A stretch of 64,000 nt of DNA from Cordilura impudica (taxonomy: Eukaryota; Arthropoda; Insecta; Diptera; Scathophagidae). Under the pieces are notes generated by a model. It did not search any database and had not been told where the DNA came from. It saw only the letters and a list, made by a program, of their open reading frames with translations. The stretch is from positions 36,001-100,000 of the forward strand of contig CAVMKG010000239.1 of assembly GCA_963682025.1 (NCBI GenBank), read 5' to 3'. Positions 32,807-44,799 of this stretch are shown in pieces. A program made the translations under genes and the position numbers. How positions within the stretch are numbered: position 1 is the stretch's first letter; each line of letters begins with the position of its first letter.

Positions 32807-34257
32807 TATTTGTCCATTATTTGCTCTACATTGGAAATAGGGTAACGTTGAGTTATCTTATCTAAAAAATGAATATCGGAAAATTCGGTACATTCATCCT
32901 GCGCCGTATTCCCCATTGAAAGGTATTCGTCCACATATTCATCTAAGTCTTGTAGTTCTCCGCCCTCTTGTTGAGATTCCTGGATCTCTGAATCAGCATC
33001 ACTGATCGAAATTCCATTATTCGTGGTGCCGTCCTCACTATTCTTTATGTGATTTATTCTCTGCAATTTACCAGGCCGGTGAATCTGGGATGAATTTGGT
33101 GGGGGTCTTATCCCCGAAAATCTGTTATTAGGGTTGGGACGATTCATATAATTTACCATTCTCGATCGCATAGATTGGTCTATCTCCATTGGGATTGGAG
33201 GTTTTGGTTCGGTAGGTCTGGGTGGTGGTAAGGTAGATCTTGGTTGATATGGAGCTTGGTTCTGATTCGTATATGGATTTATTTGTCCATTATTGTTCGT
33301 AGGTGTCATTGTGCGGTAAGGTTGTGGCAATTGCCGATGCATATTTGTATTAGGGAAAAATGCCATATTAGGCATCCTAGAATACTGTGTCAGTTGTGGA
33401 TAAAATGTATGTCCAGGATTTCCCCGTACGCGTTGGGTATTAGTATGGGGAATTTTTGCGGTATTGTTCGCGTATTGTGTTCTAAACTGTTGATTCTCCT
33501 GTTTAAGGCATAAATGAAGGGCCTCGTGTAAGTCCGACGGCTCTCTCATTCCGAGCAGTCTTGGTAAGTCTCCTCTGAGACCCCGAATAAAGGTGTCCAG
33601 TGCCTTATTGCGGTAAGTTTTCGTCAGTAGATGTATGGATGCCTCTGTCTCGTCCATGCAAGCTATTTTATTCAGGATTAAAGACAAATGGGCATATACC
33701 TCTTTATAGAATTCTTGAATCGATTTGTTACCTTGTGCCAATGAGGACATTTGGTATTCCAGTGTGCCCAGATCCCGCTTATCTGCGTAATGCATAGTCA
33801 AACATTTTAAAATACACTCCCAATTTAATGGAGTGTTATACGACTCTAATGCGATGTCCGCATTTCCCGTTATCTTATTTCGAATAGCATTTAATATTCC
33901 AAAATATTTTGGAGAACCCCTAAGTGGCTCGTAGATTTTCAGAACCCTTTCAATGCTTTTTTTCCATGATCCGAATTCAGTCGGGTTTCCAGAAAAATCC
34001 CTCAAACACTTAACGATATCTGGAATTTTGTCTAAGTCAGATAAGTTCCCTCGGTCTGTGTCTATTCCCTGGTCAACAAATATTTGTTCTCTATTTCTAC
34101 TATTTTCCTCCTCCGCATACGCCCTACGCACCAGATTTATTATCTGTGCCTCTAATTCTGGAGACAAATTTAGTGGAAGTGGTGGGATCGGTTGCTGGAC
34201 GTTTGGTGGGGGTTGGCCTAATACTGGGAGTCAAATTAAATTATTTTGATTGGCCAT
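32803..34257 (-). pseudogene. Gag of the gypsy-type element
   Basis: The likely start is the ATG at 34255-34257 (MANQNN), but codon 9 is TGA (34231-34233). The open part from MSPELEAQII at 34167 has 454 codons. A capsid-like core (VKCLRDFSGNPTEFGSWKK, then FYKEVYAHLSLILNK and DTFIRGLRGDLPRLLG) is followed by an Asn/Pro-rich segment and an acidic C-terminus (SDADSEIQESQQEGGELQ). No CCHC knuckle was seen. It would form the particle core. The frame overlaps the Pol frame by 4 nt at 32803-32806. The early stop may block synthesis of the full protein. Confidence 0.75.
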
Positions 34258-34279
34258 CTTTGTCGTTCAAACTATATTT

Positions 34280-34480
34280 TTACAAAAAGTATTCCCGATT
34301 CTGTCTTCTTTGGCGTAAATGATACAACCAGTGCCTACGCTCTCTTGTCAGAAGTACTTTCCTCTTATTTAATGTTCTTGTCGCGTCGTATTCTACTCCT
34401 GAATCTGAGCTAGTTATCCAAATATAGGTTTCCGTGCTCGAACCGCCGGAAAAATAGTCGCTACTCTGGATGTCTGACAT
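34280..34480 (-). CDS. Small leader ORF of the gypsy-type element
   Basis: 66 codons upstream of gag, starting MSDIQSSDYF and ending with a basic stretch (RERRHWLYHLRQRRQNR). No recognised domain. It might supply a 5' exon for a spliced subgenomic RNA, or be chance. It is kept because it lies in a defined leader and its composition is unlike the A+T-rich surroundings. Confidence 0.3.
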   Translation of the reverse strand: MSDIQSSDYFSGGSSTETYIWITSSDSGVEYDATRTLNKRKVLLTRERRHWLYHLRQRRQNREYFL

Positions 34481-34988
34481 ACAGAATTTGCCTTTTACAA
34501 TTTTCTTTTATTTTTGTTTTTTGATTTTATTTTTATAATATTTAGCTTAAGAATAGTTTACCCTTACATAAAAATGTGTTCTCCTAACATACAATAGTAA
34601 AAATCTATTTGTTTTATAATTCTTATTGTTTTCTTATTTTTAATTCTTATGACTTACGTTAAAATAATTGTTGTTACTGCTTCATTCATCATTCTTTCAC
34701 CGTCTTCCTTTTAAACTGTAGTTGAACAAAATTGGCTGCTGATACTGTTGTTGCTGATTGGTGACTGGTTCTTGGCTGACCAGCTTCTTCTAGCGTTTAT
34801 GGTTTCACTTGTTTTCTATTGTTGTTTGTTTATAATAATGTTTGATTTTTATTTACCAAAGACTAGTTTTCTTCAGTGATAGCTTATGTTTTTAAATTAT
34901 ATGGGTTTAGTTTTTAAATATAATTTGTTCTTAGGTTTTCGTGCAATGATTTGAATTTATTTTCACTTGTTTTTGTGCTATATTAAAA

Positions 34989-35295
34989 AATAGTCACTTT
35001 TAGAATAATGGTTTGTTTTACCTTGTTCTTGCACTTTCTAAACTTTATTTTGTTGTAATTTTTTGATATTCTTAAGAATAGTCACTTTTAGAGTTTGTTT
35101 TTATTTGTTCTTGCACTATTTGAAAATTATCTTGTTGTAAATTTTTATTTTACTTAAAATAGTCACTTCTTTTTTTTTTTTTTTTTATTTAAAAACAAAA
35201 TTTTTGTTTTTTTTTTTTTTTTTTAAATAGTCACTTTTCGGGATAGCGGTTTTTACTTGATTTGGTTGTAATTTTTCTTAAAAATAGTTGCTTCG
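34989..35295. repeat. Leader repeat array of the gypsy-type element
   Basis: The phrase AATAGTCACTTTTAG or a close variant starts at 34989, 35077, 35158, 35226 and (AATAGTTGCTT) 35283. Between the first copies TTGTTCTTGCACT and TTGTTGTAA also recur. The units shorten from 88 to 57 bp. The array lies in the 5' leader, the position where Drosophila gypsy carries its cluster of Su(Hw) insulator sites. The plus-strand CTTGCACTTTCT partly resembles that site's TGCA core. Insulator function is inference. Confidence 0.55.
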
Positions 35296-35421
35296 CGCTG
35301 ACGTCCCGGATTTTGTCCTTTTTTGATTTTATCTTACTCGGGCTCCGTAGTACGTACTTTTGTGCGCGGCGTGTTTTATTTCTACCGAATTTAAACACTT
35401 TTGTTTTTTCCGTTGGGCGCC

Positions 35422-35927
35422 AGATAAATAAAACTATGTTATTTATTTGAGTACTTGACTTCAACTGTCCTCTTTATTCAATTCATTTTACTTTTATAAC
35501 AAAATGGTTATTCATTGCAATTTTGTTAATATAATTTTATTTACATATAAATACTACAAAACAAAACGGCCAACATAGTGTCAGCAATTTTGGTGCAAAT
35601 AACTTTAAATACACAGATACTTAATTTAATACAATTACCAATGAAACGAAATTATTGTTTTTGTCTTTAAATTAAGAAAATTGACCGGATACACAAATGT
35701 TTCACAATAGCATTATAGACTGATAAACATGCAGACATATCGTCAGCATGTTTGACATGGTGAGAAAATGTTTTTAACTCGTGCAATACCAATTTCCTGA
35801 GTTCTCGGAAATAAGTAGAAACCAAAATACAAAGCAATAAGCGTGTAAAGAATTTGGGTATTGTTACCTGTAGGAATTGCAATGTGGGCACTGCAAGAAA
35901 TTATGATTAATATTTGTGTCGTTAACT
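35422..35927 (-). repeat. 5' LTR of the gypsy-type element
   Basis: 506 bp; promoter and start of transcription are expected here, toward lower coordinates. The adjoining TGGCGCCCAACGG at 35410-35422 is the primer-binding site and overlaps the LTR edge by one base. Confidence 0.9.
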
Positions 35928-36253
35928 TGTATTTTTAATTAATTGTTTTTATTTAAATTTTAATTTTAATGTTAAAAAGACAATGTTATGTTATTTTAAT
36001 TTTTTATTATTATTAAAAAAATTTCCGTAAACTAAAGATTAATTTAAAATTTATAGTTATAAAATTTGTAACTAAGGAAGATTAAATTAAGGTGTTAGGT
36101 TCTATATATGGTTTTATTTAATTAATCTAATTGTTTAATTGTTTAATTAATTATATTTTATATTTTAGTTCAAATATTTATTTTTTTTTTCAAAACTATA
36201 TAAAAATGTTTATCTAGATTTTAGTTTAGTTTATATGTATATAATCATTTATA
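35928..36253 (-). other. 3' untranslated region of the outer element, right part
   Basis: A+T-rich sequence after the integrase stop. It continues at 27320-27725 on the other side of the nested gypsy-type element and ends at the polypurine tract. No frame seen. Confidence 0.6.
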
Positions 36254-37085
36254 TTATTTACAAAATTTTCTTAGTCTATTCCTATGTACCTTGACCGTTT
36301 TATTATCGCTTATGGATAATGTGCAGTTGCCTAAATTGTCGATTTCCCTAACTGAGTATGGGCCTTTAAATAATTTATCCAATTTATGACCTGCACTGTT
36401 TTCCGTCAGGACTAAATCTCCTATTCGAATATCAATTGGTCTTGTAACCCTGTCGTATTGTGACTTACTGTTAACCTTTTCATTATCCAATAAGCTTTTG
36501 GCGCGCTGTTGCGCCTGCTGAAGTCTATATTTTACTTCTTTCTCATATGCTTCTATGTTATACAGTGGGTCTACTGCATTCGAATTAAGAAATTTTAGAT
36601 CAGGACTGTTCTTACCAAACACCAACTCATATGGACAATAACCATGAACAGTGGATGGCGTCGTATTGAAGCAATACGTGAAGTATTTTAGCCACTCATC
36701 CCAATCTGTTCTGTTCAATGAAATATATGACCTAACATACTCATTGAATGTTCTATTGTAACCAGAGTTTGGTGATGGTAAGCTGTTGATGTGACATACT
36801 CAATGTTCAACAGCTGACAAAGTTCTTGCAGGGTCTGATTTTTGTATTCAGTTCCCATATCAGTTAGAATCCTATGCATAGGAATAGGTATAGTGACTAA
36901 GTATTTAGTCATGTCGCATATAATGGTTACACGTATTCGCTGCCATTATTTGATATTATAAAAGGTCCAATTGTGTCTATAACAATGATGTCAAATGCCC
37001 GGGCTGGCGTCTCTGTTATTGTCATTGGTTCCTTTGTTTTAGGTTGTGTCTTATTAGTCTGGCACTGTTTACATTTCCTTATGTA
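36254..37085 (-). pseudogene. Integrase of the outer element
   Basis: After a frame change the zinc-finger end reads DIRIYIRKCKQCQTNKTQ, followed by FDIIVIDTIGPF (first Asp). The piece MTKYLVTIPI, then HRILTDMGTEYKN (second Asp) lies in 36715-36912. A further frameshift near 36740 separates the Glu region (TIEHS where TIERS-like is expected) from the 154-codon C-terminal frame (36254-36718). That frame contains DWDEWLKYFTYCFNTTP, GYCPYELVFGK and a KLDKLFKGPYSVREI tail. The first part of the HHCC domain appears deleted. Broken, so not functional. Confidence 0.75.
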
Positions 37086-38893
37086 AATACGGATGTCTCT
37101 AGACATTCCTTTCCAGAAATATTTTCAGCAGTTATTTTAATTCTTCTTGGCGTTAACGCTATTATTAAATTTTTGAGTTCTTTGTTCGCTGTACTCTTAA
37201 ATTCATTAATTGGGATCCCTTTAAATATCTCATCATCTAATGTGAGTTGCAATTTATCAATGCCTTTATTGTCGGTTATATTTTCCAACCTAGAGAAGAA
37301 TTGACCTAAATCAATTTTCCCATTAACAACAAGGTCATTAATAATTATTTTTTCTAAAGTTGTTTTTCCTTTTCTAAGGTAACGCCTTAGTGTTCTACCT
37401 TGTAGGTCAAACTTTAGGCGAACTATTTTCCTGACCTCCTTTATGGTCAATGTTTCATATATCTTTGGAGTTTCCGTTATACTATTATTTTTTTTCTTTG
37501 TCTTTGTTCCCATCGCTGCCTTAGATCTCGATCTTGTCTTTACCATATAGACATTTCTTATATTCTTTATGTCATTGAAGTCTATTCTAGATAAAGCATC
37601 TGAAGCGTGGTTATCTTTTCCCCTCAAGTACTCTACGGTAAAATCATATTCTTCTAATTCTAACCTCATTCGCGTCAATTTTGAAGAAGGGTTCTTCATT
37701 GAAAACAAGTATGACAGTGGTCGATGATCACTTCTTACAATGAATTTAGAACCATAAATATATGGTCTGAAATACGTAATTGCCCAGTGTATAGCCGCTA
37801 GTTCTTGTTCGATAGTGGACTTATTTGATTCACCTTTTGTGAATGACCTTGAAGCATATGCTATAGGGAGTTGTAGCCCGTCGTACTCTTGGCTTAGTAC
37901 GGCACCGCATGCATATTTGCTTGCATCGGTTGTAATGCAAAATTTTTCATTAAAATTTGGATATTGCAGTATCCTTGGACTCATTAATGAATCCTTTAAA
38001 TATTCGAATGCTTTTTCGCAGTCTTCGCTAAATTCGAATTTTACATTTTTCCTACATAGCCTCGTTAAAAGGCGAGCGTGTTCCGCAAAATTTGGAACAA
38101 AACGTCTATAATATTTGCAAAATGCAACAAATCGTTTAGTTTCATCGGCATTTTTAGGTGTTGGATAGTCTTGAATTATCTTGAATTTGCTATCGTCTGG
38201 AAGAATGCCTTTGTTTGTACATTTATGACCTAAATAAGTCACCTCGTGACCAAAAAATGAGCACTTTTCTGGATGCAATTTAAGATTATATTTACGGCAT
38301 GTTTCGAAAACATCTGTTAAATTTTTTAACATATGCTTTTCAGAACGACCTAATACAACCAAATCATCCATATACAGAAAAGCTTGTGCTGGTGATAGTC
38401 CAGCAAATGCTATGGTCGTCATTCTCTGAAATGAATTTGGAGCTATTTTAAGCCCGTACGGTAAGCGTTTAAAACGAAATGAACCCTTATCCGTTGAGAA
38501 TGATGTAATATTTCTGCATTCTTCATCTAATTCAATTTGATGAAATCCGGATGTTAAATCAAGGCAGGAAAAATATTTGGTTCGACCAAGTTGGTCGAGA
38601 ATATCATCTATTCTTGGTAATGGAAATTTATCTGCAATTAATTTTTTATTGACTCCCCTATAGTCTACTACCAACCTCCATCTTTTCCCTTCACTACCGG
38701 CTATAGATTTTTTTGGTACTAGTAAAATTGGGCTATTAAATTCTGAAGCTGATGGTTCTACAATGCCATCTTGTATCAACTTGTCTACTTGTTTTGTAAT
38801 TTCCTCCTTATGGGTATGCGGTATTCTATAATTCTTAATATAAGTAGGATCGTTGTCCTTTAAACGCAACTTTTGCCTATAAAAATTATTCAC
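37079..38893 (-). pseudogene. Reverse transcriptase-RNase H of the outer element
   Basis: 604 codons. RT palm motifs are complete: WRLVVDYRGVN near 72, SCLDLTSGFHQIEL (Asp112), RLPYGLKIAPNSFQ, and the YMDD box at 174-177. RNase H follows with CITTDASKYACGAVLSQ near 315-331, then EQELAAIHWA and SDHRPLSYLF. After DALSRI comes a spacer (KTRSRSKAAMGTKTKKKNN). The frame closes in the integrase zinc finger after a frameshift near 37085. The domain itself looks intact and is diagnostic of the mdg1/412 lineage. Confidence 0.85.
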
Positions 38894-38960
38894 TGAGATT
38901 CTCTCAGTTTCAAGTGCGAATACATCTATATATTCTCTACATAGTTCCTTTAGTTCATTT

Positions 38961-39680
38961 TCAACGAATTTTGGGAATTTTTTCGATAATTTTTCTAACT
39001 TTTTTTTCGCTATCTTGGCTTTCGGTTGCCATTGCTATTTCATAATTATTCAAACTTTCAGTTTGGACTTCAAAACCTGAAATAGTGACGTCTTTGTTAG
39101 TTGTGTTAATTATTCTAACAAACGATTGCTTACAGTTAGAAATCGTATTGGCTATGTATATCCCTTCTTGAAGTGTCTGGTTTGGGATAAATACATCTCC
39201 TTTTGGACATTTTATATTTATTTTCCTAATTACATCTGATCTCGCTGGTAATGATACTATGTTAATATTTGGAGATTCACGCATTGGTATACATATGGTT
39301 TCGGGGAAATCGTCTGGTCTTAATACCATCCTATTTTGATCCATTCCGTATTCCAATACACAGTTGTAGTTTTTAATAAAATCTGGTCCAAGTATTCCAT
39401 CGGATGGAATTGGAAAATTATCATCTACTACATGGAAATCATGTTTTATTAGTAGGTTATTGAATATAAGATCAGTTTCAATTTTCCCTTTTGTATAAAT
39501 CGTGCCACTCCCAATGCCGTGTAGGCTAGTGGTCTGATTTGCGTTTATTCTTCCTGTTTCTATTTGTCCATTTTTAATTATCGATATGTCCGCACCTGTA
39601 TCAACTAAATATGTAGAACTATTATTACTGAATTTTGACGCTAATGAAATGTATGACGCTAGACCTAAATTTATATTCAA
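38961..39680 (-). pseudogene. Protease region of the outer element's Pol
   Basis: 239 codons with the catalytic motif YLVDTGADIS (Asp27) and the downstream SDGILGPDFIKNY of retroviral-type proteases. The remainder matches the spacer seen before RT in mdg1/412-type Pol (LPARSDVIRKI, then VFIPNQTLQEGIY). The frame ends early because of a one-base change in an A8 run near 39005, after which the reading continues in the RT frame. Translation presumably needs a -1 shift out of gag. Confidence 0.78.
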
Positions 39681-39706
39681 GATTCTACCGTTTGTAGTGT
39701 CATTGC

Positions 39707-40894
39707 TTAATGAGTACTTGGGGTTTGGTCGTTTTCCTCTTCAATGTGTATTGGCCTGACATTAATTCGTCTATAGCCATTGTTGTTACTATTGTTGTAA
39801 CCCCTGTTATTGCCACGGCGATTGTATTGTCTACCGTTATTTCCGCCCTGGACATAATCATTGCTATTATTGACCTGATTATTGTGGTTATGGTAAACTG
39901 TTCCATTTCCGCGTCCCCGGAAATTTCCGTTGGGTCGCCCACGCCTTTGGTACCGGTTTGCGTTTCTACCATTATTATAATACATTACTGTATTATTTTT
40001 GGCCGCATCTGTAGAGCTGTTTATGAATTTGGCCATAGCATCGTTAAGGGTGCTAAATTGACCAGCCTCCATTACGAGGCCCACTCTTTCATTAGTGCAG
40101 CTCCTCGTCATTGCTTTGACAGCTATATTGGTGGTATATTTTTCGGCTAATGTGGTCGTTAATCAGTCCGTTATATAGGCGCTTTGCAGCCTTTTTGCCA
40201 GGTCTTCTATTTCTTTTGTATAATCATTTGGTGACTTACCACCTTGTTTCAGGTTCATTAATCTCGCTGATAGGACTTCAACGGATTCACCCTTGACTGT
40301 TGACCTTAATCTTGCAATTATGCCGGCCAAATTTGCTTCATTACCCTCTATAAGTGTACGAGCTGTTCCCTTCAATTTGGTTTTTACCAGATTGACGGCT
40401 ACCGCATCTTGACCTTCAGCGATCGAATCGACAAGTGTCAGGGCATCTAAGAAACTTCGTAGGTTCTCTGCCCTACCATCGAAATCAGGTATGATCCTGG
40501 AAGCTGTTCTTAAAAATTCTGATGCTGTTTGTGGCATTTTGTCGCTGTTTTCCCCCAATTGTACTGTCAGTTGTTCCTTATCCTCCACAAATTCTATCCT
40601 CTCATGTAATGAGTCGGGCAAGTTCACCTCAATACCCCTGCGGGACGCTACGCCAATCAGCTTACCTCTTAGGTCAATGAAAAAACCCTCTGCCGCAACC
40701 TTATGAGCGGATGTTAGGCGCTGATAATTAACGTTTAATAAGACTCTTATTTCCTCAAGTCGTAAGTGGAGGTTCTTTAGATGTTTCTCAACTGTTTCCT
40801 CCTTGGTAGGCCTATCAGTATTGAGGTATTTATGGGATTAGTCAAATTCTTCCCTTATGATCCTACATTGGTCGAGTATCGCTTGCCAGTCCAT
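39707..40894 (-). pseudogene. Gag of the outer mdg1/412-like element
   Basis: A frame of about 395 codons starting at ATG 40892-40894 (MDWQAILDQCR). It has two in-frame stops, TAA at codon 19 (40838-40840) and TGA at 40163-40165. The middle part (IPDFDGRAENLRSFLDAL, then LVKTKLKGTARTLIEG and SVEVLSARLMNLKQGG) is typical of Ty3/gypsy capsid. The C-terminus is Arg/Gly/Asn-rich (RRGRPNGNFRGRGNG) and has no CCHC knuckle, as in several mdg1-type Gags. It would bind the element's RNA. The protease follows in a -1 frame. Confidence 0.75.
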
Positions 40895-41408
40895 AAAATC
40901 AGGGTCAACCTTTAGCCAAAATTATGACAATTTATATAGGGGAAAATTGTGCGTTTATGTAAGAAATCAAAATTGAAACAATTTGGGAGACTATGGGGAA
41001 ATGTCATAAAAGGTTACTAAAATTTCCTCATTGAAAAAGAAATATAATGTCAATTTATTGTATTGGCCCGTAATGCTAAACATTCAAAATCACTAGGTGC
41101 CAAAATATTCGCATACTAATCAAAGAATTTCCAAAATCATTTAAAAATCGTAAGGTATTTAAGAGTATATCCGATAAAATTTTTGCTATATTGGCAATTA
41201 ATGCCCAAAAAAAAATTTGAGAAGAGATATAGAAAAAATCTGTTCATGTGAATAATTCCACTATAGTAATTCTATGGCACTATATGCCAAAGATAATTTT
41301 ATTCATTCACTATACTTTAATTCCAACAACTTCATTCAATAAAATTATTATGAAATTTTTGCCTTTCATAAATAATTATCTGGCACAATATGCCGCAATG
41401 TTCAATTA
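40895..41408 (-). other. Leader of the outer element between gag and the CACTA insertion
   Basis: Non-coding. It holds dyads of the form GGCA-N5-TGCC at 41193-41205, 41276-41288 and 41382-41394; a fourth at 44814-44826 lies just beyond the insertion. An apparent frame at 41248-41550 is not credible. Confidence 0.5.
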
Positions 41409-41523
41409 CACTACTCAACAAAATGAAAAAAATTTCATGTACTCCGGATGCGATAATTTTTTCTGTGTAGATAACCTTGACATGAGCTCGAAAAACGCAA
41501 TAAAAAATTTTTTTTTCGTTTGG

Positions 41524-41555
<32 letters not shown>

Positions 41556-44500
41556 AAAAATTTTTTTTTGGTTAATTTGTTTCGTCCAGCATAACTCGGG
41601 AACTACTAGCCCGATTTAATTGAATTAAATTGTAAAAAATTTAAAATTACAATTCCCTTAATCTGTTTATATATTGTTTTCCTATACAAGCAACAGTTTC
41701 CAAGTTAAAAATGAATATATAAAGGAAAAAACTTATTTTTGCCTAAAAATTTAAATTTTTTTTTTTTTAAAAATCCATAAAAAATCCCAAATGAAAAAAA
41801 ATTTCATATCTTATTACTTTTACGTAAAGATACATAACCTATGAGCAAAATAAGAGAAAGATCATGAAAATCGATGCACGCGTTTCGCTTTTATTCGCAA
41901 TTGAGTAAAGGTATGAATTTAAAAAATTTGCTCGACATATGCACAACTTTGTCTATGGTAAGGTTTTTTCTTTTTTATTACAAAAAAAATTAAAATTTGT
42001 TGGGTGACAAAAATATATGACTTTAAATTAAAAAACAATTCGATATATGTACAAGAAATTATCCTAAGGATATCAACATTAATTAATTATAAAAAAGTTT
42101 AAAAAAAAAATATCTAAACACAAAAATAAAAACCTTCAAATTAAAAATAATTATGTGCTTTTGTCTTTCTTTTATATTGTTGTGGGTCTGTTTCTCTTAT
42201 TAGGAACCAGATATAGTCCCCCATCATAGCTTCGTTCCAAAATCCTTGGTATCGGTGCTCAATTTCTTTCATTTGCTGATGAAAACGCTCACCATGCTCG
42301 TCACTCACATCGCCCAGGTTGTCCGGAAAGAAGTCCAAGTGCGAGTGTAGAAAATGTATCTTAAGCGACATATTTGCTCCAATTTTTTTATAATTTTGGA
42401 GTAGTTGTTCGACGATCTCTCTGTAATTTGAGCTTTTGTTGTTTCCAAGAAATCCGGAAACAATTTGCCGAAATGAGTTCCAAGCTGCAGCTTCATTTGG
42501 TGATAAAATGTGTTCAAACTGTTGGTCTTGCAACAACTTTTTAATTTGCGGACCGTCGAAAACGCCTTCCTTAATCTTTGCCGATGAAAGGTGAGGAAAA
42601 ATGGTTTTTAAATAGGCGAACGCTTCGCCATCTTTGTTGATAGCTTTCACGAAGTTTTTTATGAGTCCGAGCTTTATGTGAAGAGGTGGGAGAAAAACAT
42701 TTTCCTTTTTTATGAGTGGTGTATATTTCACGTTGTCGCTGCCGGGGATGAAGTTAACTCTTTCTGTCCAACTCCTCCTGGTGTAATGATGTTGACGATC
42801 GCGGCTGTCCCAAAGGCAGAGAAAACAACAGTACTTTGTGAATCCACCTTGTAATCCACAAAGGATACCGATAACCTTAAGGTCGGCACAAACTTTCCAA
42901 TCGTGTTTCTCATAGTTAAGGCACTTTAGTAGATTGTCCATGACTTCGTATGTTTCCTTGGTGTCAACGGCATGAGCAATTGGAATCGAAGGTTTCTTGT
43001 TGCCGTTGTGCAGTAAAATTGCTTTAAGGCTCTGCTTGTTGCTGTCGATGAAAAGACGCCACTCTCCTGGATCGTAAGAGTACCCGAGTTCACCAAATAA
43101 TCCGGGAATGTCCTTACAAAAACAGATGTTGTCTTTTTTTGTGTAGTACCTTGCGTATGGTTCATGACGCTTCCTGTAGATTGTTGTCACCACACCAGGA
43201 GCCAAGAAACCGAACTGTTTCATGCGCGATGCATGCAACTCTGCACCTTCCTTGGAGAGTTTCAATTCTCTAACCCAATCGTTCAGTTCTGCTTGGGAAC
43301 ATAAGCGTTGACCTCCATGCAATGTATATGTTGACTCGCATTCTGATGTGGTTCCTACTGTCTCCGGATCTGATGATGGATGTATCGCCTCATTATTAGA
43401 TGCCCATCTTGAAACGGGCGGTTGCGGGTCCACTGGTTCTTTGGAAAATGGCACTGGAAAATTCACTGTTGAAACAGCAGCGTAAGTCCATCGTATATTT
43501 TTTCCCACGCCTGTTTTTTTGCTAAGACAGAAGTAGCAATCTGTTGCATGGCAAAGCGGAGCTCTCCAAAGCATTGGCATGATGATTCTCGGCTGTCGTC
43601 TGAAAGAATTGCAATAATAAGTTATATATGTTCTTGAATTTCGTAATCTACACTTACCTTGAGTCACTTAGCTGTACGTAGCACCTTGGACATAGAGCAC
43701 TTGGTGTCCACCGCTCATCTATGTTTGAGACCTTTAAATTGAAGCTCTCTTCAAATGAATCTCTCAATTTAGGTGAAAAATAACGCTTGTTTTTTCCACA
43801 AACGTATTCTCCGCACATGTAACAAAAATTACTTGGATTGGTATTGCATTCAAATACTCGCGAACGTTTGCTCATTTTAACTATCGCGTTCGTCGACACT
43901 TGTTGAATGAGTAAAATCGATCAATGAAGACCTATTTGTACTGTGTATTGTTTAGTATTTTACTGACAGGTACTTATAAATGGGTGTATATTTTTTTACG
44001 GTGGCTACATACCTGTTTCACCATGTGTGAGTCTTAAATTTTCCGAATAAATGTGGGTTGCATTTATGTAAAAAAATCATACAGGTAGTCACCGGAAAAC
44101 CCAAATAAGTAAAAAAGTCCCCTTTCCTTTTTTCCTTTTAATTGTTCACGCACATTTATTACCGTTTATTACTTTGCTTACGCAATCATAAAAATTAAAT
44201 AACCCTTTGTTTATTCCGTTTTGTTAATTCTGAGAATCATAAAAAAAAAGAAAAAACCTTACCATAGACAAAGTTGTGCATATGTCGAGCAAATTTTTTA
44301 AATTCATACCTTTACTCAATTGCGAATAAAAGCGAAACGCGTGCATCGATTTTCATGATCTTTCTCTTATTTTGCTCATAGGTTATGTATCTTTACGTAA
44401 AAGTAATAAGATTTGAAATTTTTTTTCATTTGGGATTTTTTATGGATTTTAAAAAAAAAAAAAATTTAAATTTTTAGGCAAAAATAAGTTTTTTCCTTTA

Positions 44501-44799
44501 TATCTTCATTTTTAACTTGGAAACTGTTGCTTGTATAGGAAAACAATATATAAACAGATTAAGGGAATTGTAATTTTAAATTTTTTACAATTTAATTCAA
44601 TTAAATCGGGCTAGTGGTTCCCGAGTTATGCCGGACGAAACAAATTAACCAAAAAAAAATTTTTAAAATTTAAAAAAAAAAAAAAAAAAAAAAACCAAAC
44701 GAAAAAAAAATTTTTTATTGCGTTTTTCGAGCTCATGTCAAGGTTATCTACACAGAAAAAATTATCGCATCCCGAGTACATTTTGACTGTTGACTAGTG
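41409..44799 (-). mobile_element. CACTA-terminated long-TIR DNA transposon, apparently complete
   Basis: 3391 bp. The ends read CACTACTCAACA on the left and, as reverse complement, CACTAGTCAACA on the right. They are flanked by TTA on both sides (41406-41408 and 44800-44802), a 3-bp target duplication. The inverted repeats run about 550 bp inward (to about 41978 and from about 44245), with short indels near the tips and a long T/A run. CACTA ends with 2-3-bp duplications are the hallmark of the CMC (CACTA) group. The element sits in the leader of the outer LTR retrotransposon and carries one spliced gene. Confidence 0.82.
42141..43899 (-). CDS. Spliced transposase of the CACTA-terminated element
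   Basis: Exon 1, 43899-43658 (from MSTNAIVKMSKRS); intron 43657-43600 (GTAAGT ... TTCTTTCAG, 58 nt); exon 2, 43599-42141. Product about 566 aa. The join creates SDSRRQPRIIMPML. N-terminal Cys pairs (CYMC, CPRC, then CYFC) suggest a zinc-binding domain. Further on come WRLFIDSNKQSLKAILLHNG, VCADLKVIGILCGLQGG, YCCFLCLWDSRD, LHIKLGLIKNFVKA, SLKIHFLHSHLDFFP and SDEHGERFHQQ. The Asp, Asp and Glu of the first, second and last motifs are candidate catalytic residues (inference). Such proteins are frequent, unnamed, in arthropod and cnidarian genomes. No stop or frameshift was seen. Confidence 0.75.

Larger units (their letters stand above)
27726..35927 (-). mobile_element. Gypsy/errantivirus-type LTR element with env, nested
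   Basis: Two 506-bp LTRs (27726-28231 and 35422-35927) differ at three positions by eye. On the minus strand they begin AGTTAACG. TGGCGCCCAACGG, the tRNA-Lys-type primer-binding site known from gypsy, follows the 5' LTR. A polypurine tract AAAGGGGGAAG precedes the 3' LTR. Flanks TATA/TGTA may be a 4-bp target duplication with one change. Gene order is leader, gag, PR-RT, RNase H-IN, env, as in insect errantiviruses. Lesions seen are a stop early in gag and a one-base frameshift inside pol; env is open. Confidence 0.9.

Noticed and set aside
41248..41550. 100-codon plus-strand frame ending in a Phe run
   Set aside because: It runs through leader sequence into the T-rich TIR of the CACTA-like element, has no protein-like composition, and ends in a homopolymer.
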